Source: CAVQZA01 sp963724805 (lineage in GTDB: Bacteria; Actinomycetota; Thermoleophilia; Gaiellales; Gaiellaceae). From it: a DNA stretch of 64,000 nt. The notes under the pieces were generated by a model. The model did no database searches. It had not been told where the DNA came from and worked only from the letters and a program-made list of their open reading frames with translations. Location of the stretch: assembly GCA_963724805.1 (NCBI GenBank), contig CAVRWA010000012.1, forward strand, positions 372,001 through 436,000, given 5' to 3'. Below, piece by piece: positions 1 through 7,052 of this stretch (its first letter is position 1; each line of letters opens with the position of its first letter). The position numbers and the translations under genes are program-made.

Positions 1-500
1 ATGCGGTGGTCCTCCCAGGCGCCGTTGATGCAGAGGTACCGCTCGGCGTAGCCCTCCTCACGAAAGCCCGCCTTCTCGAGCACCCGGACCGAGCCGGCGT
101 TCCTGGGGACGACCGCCGCCTGCACCCGGTGCAGGCGCAGCTCGTCGAACGCGAACCGGACCGTCCGCCGCACCGCCTCGGTCGCGTACCCGCGGCCGTT
201 CACCGCCTCGTCGACGAAGTAACCGAGGTAGGCGTTGCCGAACACGCCGCGCACGACCTCGTTCAGCGCGACGCGTCCCACGAGCTCCGGGGCGAAGATG
301 CCGAGCGCGTAGCGGCGGTCGGCGCGCGCGCCCTCGATTCCCGCGGCGATGTCGGCGCGCTGCGCCTCGAGCGTGTACCAGAACTCGTCGCGCACGGGCT
401 CCCACGCCTCGAGGAACGCACGGTTGCGCACCCTGAGCTCGAGCAGCGCCGGTGCGTCCGCCGGCTCGAGCGGCCGCAGGGAGATCAGCCCAGCTGCCAC
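1..500 (-). CDS. GNAT family N-acetyltransferase (RimJ/RimL-like), partial
   Basis: Reading the minus strand from a GTG at 500 gives about 166 residues before the window edge removes the C-terminus. The frame has the RimJ/RimL layout: an N-terminal strand beginning LISLRPLEP, a middle segment FGNAYLGYFVDEAVNGRGYA carrying the acetyl-CoA loop (NGRGYATEA), then LHRVQAAVVPRNAGSVRVLE and KAGFREEGYAERY, which is the family ending. It probably acetylates N-terminal or small-molecule amines with acetyl-CoA; the substrate cannot be told. The GTG lies inside the last codons of the aminopeptidase gene (16 nt overlap), so the two are likely co-transcribed and translationally coupled. The start is inferred from that overlap. 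Confidence 0.8.
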   Translation of the reverse strand, partial: MAAGLISLRPLEPADAPALLELRVRNRAFLEAWEPVRDEFWYTLEAQRADIAAGIEGARADRRYALGIFAPELVGRVALNEVVRGVFGNAYLGYFVDEAVNGRGYATEAVRRTVRFAFDELRLHRVQAAVVPRNAGSVRVLEKAGFREEGYAERYLCINGAWEDHR

Positions 501-1720
501 ACGTCGCCGCGGAGCAGCGGCACCGCCTCGCCGGCGGCCGTCAGCCCGTCCACGTCCACCTCGGGGCCACCGATCATGAAGTCCGTGTGCACGTTCGCGT
601 CGTTGATCCCGAGCGTCTCCAGCGCGGCGGCATCGAGCCCCTCGGCTCCCTCGACGCATTCCGGGAAGCCCTGGCCGTAGGCGATGTGGCAGGTCGCGTT
701 CTCGTCGAAGAGCGTGTTCATGAACGTGATCCCCGTCTGGCCGACGCGCGAGGTGCCGTCCACGAGAGCGAGCTCCCCGAGGAAGGGCGCGTTCGGGTCG
801 GAGTCGAGCTGGGCGCGCACGACGTCCGCCCCGGTCGAGGCCGTGACGTTCGCGATGCGGCCGCCTGCGAACGTGACCTCGAGATCGCGGACGATCGCGC
901 CCTGCAGCACGAGCGGGCGCGTCGCACGGACGTGCCCCTCCGTGCGGAGCTTGTGTGGGGTCGTGAAGACCTCTTCCGTGGGCATGTTCGGGACGTGGCG
1001 CTGGCCCCACACGGTCTCGGTCGCCGCGGCTCCCCAGCGCGAGCGCTCGAGCAGACCCACGGTGAGGTCCGTGCCGGGGCCGCGGAACCTGATCGCGTCG
1101 AAGCGGCTCTCGTTGAGCGCTGCGGCCCGCGCGGTGAGGCGGGCGGCGTGCTCTGTCCAGGCGGCGACCGGATCGGCTTCGTCGAGCCGCACCGAGCGGG
1201 CGACCGCCTCCCAGAGCCGTTCGACGTCGGGCTCGCCGAAGATCGATTGCGCCCAACCCTCGGTCGGGCAGGCGATGATCGACCACGCGACGCGCCGCTC
1301 CGTGACGAGGCGCAGCGAGGCCTGGACGAGCTCGGTCATCCGGGCGGCACCGACCCTGCGGCCGTCGAGATCGGCGAAGAGCTCGGGCTCGGGGTCGCCG
1401 GTCACGGTGATGCGAGCTCCCTGCCCGGCACCCGTCGCCTCGAGACGCGTCAGGAGCCAGTGCGGAGTGAAGTCGAGCGCCTCGTCGGGGCCCGACGCGA
1501 CGAGCGCGTGCTTGACGTGCTCGTCGACGTAGCGCGCGTCCACGTAGCCGGCGCCGGCCGCGTACCCCGCGCGCGCGATCGCGCGAACGAGCGGTGCGTG
1601 CTCGACGAGCCCGTTCACCTCGAGCGACTGGCCCGGTTGGAGATTGACGCCCACCTCGACGGCGAGCCGCGCGTAGCGCTCGAGCAGGTCCTCTCCCACG
1701 GCGGGAACCATAACGGTCAC
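485..1720 (-). CDS. M29-family aminopeptidase (thermophilic aminopeptidase)
   Basis: 411 residues, normal for the AmpS/AmpT M29 metallo-aminopeptidases, which remove N-terminal residues using two divalent metals. Family blocks are visible: PNMPTEEVFTTPH near residue 245 (metal-binding Glu), GELALVDGTSR and ENATCHIAYGQGF near 310-350 (His and Tyr ligands), and NDANVHTDFMIGG near 380 (the HTD metal ligands). The reading starts at a GTG; an ATG three codons later is equally possible. There is no signal peptide, so it is cytosolic. It is followed by the overlapping acetyltransferase gene and lies just upstream, on the same strand, of the cyclic-di-GMP gene's 3' end. Confidence 0.88.
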   Translation of the reverse strand: MTVMVPAVGEDLLERYARLAVEVGVNLQPGQSLEVNGLVEHAPLVRAIARAGYAAGAGYVDARYVDEHVKHALVASGPDEALDFTPHWLLTRLEATGAGQGARITVTGDPEPELFADLDGRRVGAARMTELVQASLRLVTERRVAWSIIACPTEGWAQSIFGEPDVERLWEAVARSVRLDEADPVAAWTEHAARLTARAAALNESRFDAIRFRGPGTDLTVGLLERSRWGAAATETVWGQRHVPNMPTEEVFTTPHKLRTEGHVRATRPLVLQGAIVRDLEVTFAGGRIANVTASTGADVVRAQLDSDPNAPFLGELALVDGTSRVGQTGITFMNTLFDENATCHIAYGQGFPECVEGAEGLDAAALETLGINDANVHTDFMIGGPEVDVDGLTAAGEAVPLLRGDVWQLG

Positions 1721-1741
1721 CCGCGGCGGACGGCGCTCGCG

Positions 1742-4453
1742 TTATGCGGCCTGCGGCTCGTGCTTCAGGATCCGCAGGCAGGCCTCGACGACGTCGGGAT
1801 CGAACTGCGTCCCTGCTGCCGCCTCGAGCCGGCGGAACGCCTCGTTGGCGGAGAGCCGCTTGCGGTACGGGCGGTCGGTGGTCATCGCGTGGTAGGCGTC
1901 GCAGACGAGGATGATCCTCGACTCGAGCGGGATCTCCTCGGCCACCTTCTTGTCGGGGTAGCCGCTGCCGTCATAGTGCTCGTGGCAGGAACGCACGATC
2001 GGCCGTACCTGCTGGAGGCGGTCGATGGGCGCAATGATCCGCTCGCCGAGCTCCGGGTGCATCTGCACGATCGCGCGCTCCTCGGCGGTGAGGCGCCCCG
2101 GCTTGGAGAGGATCGAGGCGGGAATCCCGAGCTTGCCGATGTCGTGAAAGAGAGCGCCCAGCTCGAGCCGCTTCAGCGACTGCCCGTCGAGGCCGAGCTC
2201 GCTGCCGACCCGCAGCGCCAGGTCGGTGATCCAGCGGGCGTGCGACGAGGTGTACTCGTCGTTTGCCTCGAGCGCGTTCGCCAGCGCCTCGACAGTGGAG
2301 AGGAACGTGGCCTCGAGGCTGTCGAAGTTGCCTGCGTTCGTGATCGCGAGCGATGCCTGGTAGGCGAGGCCTGCCAGGAGCCGGAGCTCGCGGTCGCCGA
2401 ACTCGATCCCCGTGTCGGGCCTCGCGGCCGCGATGCAGCCGTGGCGGCCGCCGTCGACCTGCAGCGGGGCGATCGCGAAGTCGTGGCGGAGCCCTTCGGG
2501 CAGCTCCCCCATCACAACGAGCTCGCGCTCGAGCAGGATCACCGGCTCGGACATCTCGGCGAGCCCTTCGGCCAGCTCGGCGGGGTAGCGAGCGCCGAAC
2601 GTCCTGTCCGTCAGCTCCTGGTCGTACCCGTGCAGCGCGCACGCGATCAGGTCTCCGCTGTCGACCTCCTGCAGCCAGACCGAGACCTGCGGCGAAGAGA
2701 GGATCTCTGCAGTCCGCGCAACGACGAGGCCGAGGATCTCGTCCATTCCGGCAGCCGCGGAGAGCTCGCGGCTGAACTCGAGGAGTGCGCGCGCGCTCTG
2801 GGCCTCGCGGCGCTCCGCCTCGTAGAGGCGGGCGTTCTCGAGTGCGACGGACGCGTGGCCTGCCAGCACCTCGAGCAGGCGCTCGTCGTCCTCGTCGAAC
2901 TGCTCGAGCCCGAGCTTCGACAACGCGACGACGCCGATCACGCGGGAGCCGTACAGGAGCGGCACCGCGAGGAACGACTCGTCGATCGGGTCGGTGCCCG
3001 GGATGAAGGCCGCGAAGTCGCAGCGGGCGGCGTCGCCGAGCCGGACCGACTCGCCCGTCTGCGCGACCCGGCCGGTGACGCCGTCGCCGAGCTTGCACGC
3101 GAGCACCTCGAGCGTGGTCGTCTCCTGGCCCGCGAGCTCGCCGCGGAAGGCGACGGGAATCACGTCCTCGCCGTCCACCACGAACACGCGGCAGTTGTGG
3201 TAATCGATCAGCGAGCGCAGCTCGTTCGCGATCGTGAGCCCGATCTGGCGCACGTCGTTGAGGCGGTTGAGCTTGCCGCTCAGGCTCTGGAGCATCTTCA
3301 TGTGCGCGATCGAGCGCACGGTGCGCGCGCCCTCCTCGGTGGACTCGGGTCGCTCGAGCGAATCGTCCTCGAAGAACACGATCTGGTTCTTGCCCCGCGC
3401 CTTCGCCGTCATCATCGCCGCCTCGGCGCAGGCGATCAGCTCGCGCGGGTTCATCGCGTGCTTCGGCCCCTGCGCGATCCCGATCGAGACCGTCACCTTC
3501 CCGGCCGGATCGAGATCGATCTCCTCGAGGAGCTCGGTGAGACGGTTGGCGAGACCCAGCGCCGCGGCCTCGTCGCACGAGGGGAGGATCACCGCGAACT
3601 CCTCGCCGCCGAGCCGACAGACGACGTCGGAGCCGCGCACGGTCTGCGACAGCTCGCTCGCGAGGGCACAGAGCACCTCGTCGCCGGCGCCGTGCCCGTG
3701 CACGTCGTTGACGCGCTTGAAGTCGTCGATGTCGAGCATCAGCACCGAGACTGCGTCGTGAACGCGGCTGGCACGGCGCAACTCGGAGCGCAGCCGCTCG
3801 TGGAAGTAGCGATGGTTGTAGAGGCCGGTGAGCGAGTCTGTCTGCGCCTGATGCTCGAGCCGCGCGCGCACGTGCGCGTTGTCGAGGGCGAGCGCGGCCG
3901 CGTCCCCGAAGCGCTTGGCGAGCTCGAATTCCTCGTCGTTGAAGGTCGCATCGCCCTGCCGGTACAGGTTCAACGCGCCCTTCAGGTGGGCTCGGGCGAC
4001 GAGCGGGATCGAGAGCATCGCCTCGGGCTCGTCCACCGGCGTGCCCGGCACGACCTTCACCCGCGGGTCGAGATGCGCCTGGTTGACGAGCACCGCCTCA
4101 CGATGCTCCGCGGCCCAGCCCGTGATTCCCTCGCCGAAGTGCAGCGTGTGCCCGAGCAGCTTCTCGGCCCAAGGGTCGCGCGAGAGCGCCGGCAGGAGCA
4201 GCCGCCGCGGCTCGTCGGCCGAGTAGATCGTGAGCGAATCGTGCGGGATCAGATCCTCGAGCGTGTCCGCGATCCGCTCGAGCAGCGCGTCGAGGCCCTG
4301 CTCGGCCAGGATGTCGTGGTAGACGTCCGCCAGGCGCCGGTACGACTCGACGAGCCCGTCGAGGCGAGCAGGATCGGCCGTCGTGTACGGCGGGACGAGA
4401 TGGACGGTCTGGGCCGACACGTCGCCGGCGCGCGCGTTCAGAGCGCGATCCAC
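1742..4453 (-). CDS. Cyclic-di-GMP enzyme: GAF-GGDEF-GAF-GAF-HD-GYP
   Basis: About 903 residues. Order: a GAF domain (roughly 30-195), a GGDEF diguanylate cyclase (205-365) with intact GGEEF and an RGSD inhibitory site five residues before it, two further GAF domains (385-545 and 550-710) and a C-terminal HD-GYP phosphodiesterase (715-900) with LFHDIGKLGIP and CHEHYDGSGYP. Both the synthetic and the degrading active sites look intact, so this is potentially a bifunctional cyclic-di-GMP switch reading three ligands. No transmembrane segment is seen, so it is cytosolic. The frame is open to 4672, but the upstream part is Arg-rich and unlike the family. I chose GTG 4453 (GGGGA about 9 nt upstream); GTG 4420 is the alternative. 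A second GGDEF protein lies upstream on the same strand. Confidence 0.9.
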   Translation of the reverse strand: MDRALNARAGDVSAQTVHLVPPYTTADPARLDGLVESYRRLADVYHDILAEQGLDALLERIADTLEDLIPHDSLTIYSADEPRRLLLPALSRDPWAEKLLGHTLHFGEGITGWAAEHREAVLVNQAHLDPRVKVVPGTPVDEPEAMLSIPLVARAHLKGALNLYRQGDATFNDEEFELAKRFGDAAALALDNAHVRARLEHQAQTDSLTGLYNHRYFHERLRSELRRASRVHDAVSVLMLDIDDFKRVNDVHGHGAGDEVLCALASELSQTVRGSDVVCRLGGEEFAVILPSCDEAAALGLANRLTELLEEIDLDPAGKVTVSIGIAQGPKHAMNPRELIACAEAAMMTAKARGKNQIVFFEDDSLERPESTEEGARTVRSIAHMKMLQSLSGKLNRLNDVRQIGLTIANELRSLIDYHNCRVFVVDGEDVIPVAFRGELAGQETTTLEVLACKLGDGVTGRVAQTGESVRLGDAARCDFAAFIPGTDPIDESFLAVPLLYGSRVIGVVALSKLGLEQFDEDDERLLEVLAGHASVALENARLYEAERREAQSARALLEFSRELSAAAGMDEILGLVVARTAEILSSPQVSVWLQEVDSGDLIACALHGYDQELTDRTFGARYPAELAEGLAEMSEPVILLERELVVMGELPEGLRHDFAIAPLQVDGGRHGCIAAARPDTGIEFGDRELRLLAGLAYQASLAITNAGNFDSLEATFLSTVEALANALEANDEYTSSHARWITDLALRVGSELGLDGQSLKRLELGALFHDIGKLGIPASILSKPGRLTAEERAIVQMHPELGERIIAPIDRLQQVRPIVRSCHEHYDGSGYPDKKVAEEIPLESRIILVCDAYHAMTTDRPYRKRLSANEAFRRLEAAAGTQFDPDVVEACLRILKHEPQAA

Positions 4454-4718
4454 AGAGAAGATTCCCCGGCTGGGGCGCCGGAGCGAAGACAAAGGTTCGG
4501 CCGCACGAGTCCCTTCCGCGAGATTGCCGTCACAGATTCGCCACGAGACAGCACGCTGGAATCCCCCATCGGAGGGAAACAGGCGGCTGATGTGGCGGCC
4601 CCTCTTACGAGGCCGGGGCGCAGCGCGTCCACGGCGCTGCCATCGGCACTCCCTGCGTCCTTGCGGCTGCACGGATCCATCGCGCCCACCGGCGCGTGGT
4701 CATTCGGTCAGAGGCTCT

Positions 4719-5042
4719 TCAGTCACCCCAGTCGAAGTCCCGCGAGCGGCTCCAGAGGCTCTCTTCGAGCTCGGGAAGCGCCTGCTCTGCGGTCTCTTCG
4801 GTGGGCCACGCGGCGAGGGCGGGCTCGGCGGCTTCTTCGGCCTCGAACGGGGACTCGACCCCGTCCAGCGTCTCCTCGAGACGCGCCTGCTCCTCGGTCT
4901 TGAAGAGTGGGTGGTTGTCGAACGGATCCTCGGGCTGGTACTTGCTCAGCGGCATGTTCCGCTCGAGCTCCGCATTGCGACGTTTCAGATCGAGATGATC
5001 CTGGATTACCTGGGCAAAGATGTTCGGTGTCTCAACCGGCAT
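4719..5042 (-). CDS. Conserved hypothetical acidic protein, 107 aa
   Basis: A small, strongly acidic cytosolic protein with no domain I can name. The N-terminal half looks helical (FAQVIQDHLDLKRRNAELER), followed by a Pro-rich stretch (LSKYQPEDPFDNHPLFK) and a Glu/Ala-rich tail ending SRDFDWGD. The ATG has a good Shine-Dalgarno (GGAGGT, 4 nt spacer), supporting a real gene. It sits between the two cyclic-di-GMP genes on the same strand, 82 nt after the HAMP-GGDEF gene, and could be their accessory protein, but nothing in the sequence proves that. Confidence 0.7.
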   Translation of the reverse strand: MPVETPNIFAQVIQDHLDLKRRNAELERNMPLSKYQPEDPFDNHPLFKTEEQARLEETLDGVESPFEAEEAAEPALAAWPTEETAEQALPELEESLWSRSRDFDWGD

Positions 5043-5124
5043 CGGTACCTCCGGCTCGGGGGCGTACGGGGACAGGCGGACTCTACCGCTTCAAACGGAA
5101 TTGTGTGCAAGAGGTTAGCAGTGT

Positions 5125-6903
5125 TTACGGATGTGTCAGCGGCAGCTGCGCTGTCCCGACCCGGTTCTTGCCCGCGCGCTTCGCATCGTAGAGTGCCCTG
5201 TCGGCGGCGGAGATCAGCTCCTCGCCCCTCGCGAGCGGAGGCGCCGTCGCGACGCCGAAGCTCGCCGTGATGCGGATCGCCGCGCCGCCCGGGGTGACGA
5301 TCACGCGCTCGGCGATGGCGACCCGGACCCGTTCGGCGACGCTTGCCGCACCGGCTGCATCGGTGCCCGGGAGAAGCAGCACGAACTCCTCGCCGCCGAA
5401 GCGCCCGGGGGTGTCGATCTCGCGCACGCTCTCGCGCAGCAGCTCGGCGAACGCGCAGATGACGGCGTCCCCGGCGGGATGGCCGTGGAGGTCGTTCACG
5501 GCCTTGAAGTCGTCCAGGTCGGCGAAGACGAGCGCCGTCGCCCCGCCGAGACGCTCGGCGCGCAGGAGCTCCGCCTCGAGCTCCTCCTCGCAGTGGCGCC
5601 GGTTGGCGAGGCCGGTCAGGCCGTCCACGAGTGCCTGCCGCTCGACGACGCCGTGCAGGCGGGCGTTCTCGAGCGCGACCGCCGCCTGGGCCGCGAGCGA
5701 GCGCGCCGTCTCCTTGCTCTCGTCGTCGAAGCTCGAGCCGTAGAGGACGAGCGTGCCGAAGCTGTGCGTGCCGGAGGCCGCGAGCGGGAGCTCGAAGGTG
5801 TCGTCACCGGCGGTCGGATCGCCCGCCTCGATCACGTTGCCCGTTCGCCCGAGGAGAACGGCACCGTCGGCACCCGTCGCGTCGACGACGGTCTCGACCA
5901 CGACGCGCATCAGCTGGTTCGCGTCGTGCGTCGCGGCGAGGGCGGCGCCGACGCGTGAGAACGCCTCGCGCAGGCGCGCGCGCTCGGCCTCGAGCTCTTC
6001 GAGGCGGCTCTCGAGCTCCTCCGCCATCGTGTTGAAGCTGTGGCCTAGGACGGCGAGCTCGTCGCGTCCCTTCACCTCGACGCGGCTCTTCAGGTTGCCG
6101 CGCGCGAGCTCGTTCGCGCCCACGACGAGTCCGCCGACTGTGCGCACGATCGAGCGCCCCTGGAGGAACGCGACGACCCCGATCGCCACGAGCGACAGGA
6201 GCACGGCGAGCAGCAGCGCGCGCTCCCGTGCGGCGTTGGCGGCGTCGATGCGGGCCTGCGGGGTGAGCGCGGCGAGCGCGATCCCGGGCCGCTCCTGGAG
6301 CCCGTTGCCGGCAACGACGCGGAACCGGCTCCCGCCGAGCTTCACGCTCCGCGACAGCCCGGCCGGGGTGCCCACGCTCCCCGCAGGGAGGCTCGGGGCC
6401 CCGGCCACGACCCGGCCGTGGTCGAGGATCGCGATCGCATCGTCCGGCTCGAGCCCCGATCGCGCCCGCAGGCGCGCCGCGAGAGCCGAGTCGAGCCTGA
6501 CCGAGGCGATCACCGTGCCGACGAGGATGGCGCCGGGGCCGATCACCGGAACCTCCCGCTCGATCGCGAGCGACTGCGTCGCGCCGACGCGAAAGCCGCC
6601 CGGGCCCACGACGCGCAGGTCAGGCTGCTCGCGCAGGACGCGCGCGAGCCTCTCACGATCCTGCGCCGCAACCGCCTGCACGAACGGGACCTGCCCGGCC
6701 AGCTCCGTGGCGGGTCGGGTCGCCGTCGCGATTTGCTCCTGGAGCGCCGCGCTCGAGGCGCGCAGACCGGCCTGCATCCTGGCGTCGACGAGGTGCGTCT
6801 CGCTGCGCTCGGCGACCTGGCGGAAGCCGAAGAAGAAGCCCGCCAGCGGGATCAGCGCGAGCAACAGGAAGTAGCCCACGAGCTTGAGCCGGAAACTGCC
6901 CAT
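5125..6903 (-). CDS. Membrane diguanylate cyclase: sensor-HAMP-GAF-GGDEF
   Basis: About 592 residues. A first transmembrane helix near the N-terminus (LVGYFLLLALIPLAGFFFGF) leads into an extracytoplasmic sensor region of about 190 residues, a second helix (ALLLAVLLSLVAIGVVAFL), a HAMP linker, a short coiled coil, a GAF domain and a C-terminal GGDEF domain with intact GGEEF and an REID inhibitory site. It should make cyclic di-GMP in response to an external signal. Start: ATG 6903 is preferred over ATG 6927 because AAGG lies about 8 nt upstream and the membrane segment then begins at once. No EAL or HD-GYP domain is present, unlike the neighbouring protein. Confidence 0.9.
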   Translation of the reverse strand: MGSFRLKLVGYFLLLALIPLAGFFFGFRQVAERSETHLVDARMQAGLRASSAALQEQIATATRPATELAGQVPFVQAVAAQDRERLARVLREQPDLRVVGPGGFRVGATQSLAIEREVPVIGPGAILVGTVIASVRLDSALAARLRARSGLEPDDAIAILDHGRVVAGAPSLPAGSVGTPAGLSRSVKLGGSRFRVVAGNGLQERPGIALAALTPQARIDAANAARERALLLAVLLSLVAIGVVAFLQGRSIVRTVGGLVVGANELARGNLKSRVEVKGRDELAVLGHSFNTMAEELESRLEELEAERARLREAFSRVGAALAATHDANQLMRVVVETVVDATGADGAVLLGRTGNVIEAGDPTAGDDTFELPLAASGTHSFGTLVLYGSSFDDESKETARSLAAQAAVALENARLHGVVERQALVDGLTGLANRRHCEEELEAELLRAERLGGATALVFADLDDFKAVNDLHGHPAGDAVICAFAELLRESVREIDTPGRFGGEEFVLLLPGTDAAGAASVAERVRVAIAERVIVTPGGAAIRITASFGVATAPPLARGEELISAADRALYDAKRAGKNRVGTAQLPLTHP

Positions 6904-7001
6904 CGTCAGGCCTTCGTCATGCCGCATTTTTCTGTCACTGACATCCCTCGATCTAGGGACTTGATCGGCCGCAAACGCCTATTCCATGAGGGGAACCTTC
7001 A

Positions 7002-7049
7002 GAACTCGTTTCAGAATGACGGCACAGCGCTTCGTTCGGAAACGAGTTC
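7002..7049 (-). promoter_or_regulatory. Perfect 11-bp inverted repeat between sucA and the GGDEF gene
   Basis: GAACTCGTTTC (7002-7012) and GAAACGAGTTC (7039-7049) are exact reverse complements separated by 26 nt, starting 3 nt after the sucA stop. No U-tract follows on the minus strand, so it may be a factor-dependent terminator for sucA or a regulator site upstream of the membrane cyclase gene. Confidence 0.5.
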
Positions 7050-7052
7050 GTC

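Noticed and set aside
452..4903. A very long open frame (about 1480 codons) on the plus strand opposite the aminopeptidase and GGDEF genes
   Set aside because: Antisense shadow: in very GC-rich DNA the frame opposite a real gene stays open. Its translation is Arg/Ala/Leu-rich with no domain, while the minus strand encodes clear enzymes. The same applies to 20383-23355 and 59100-62225.
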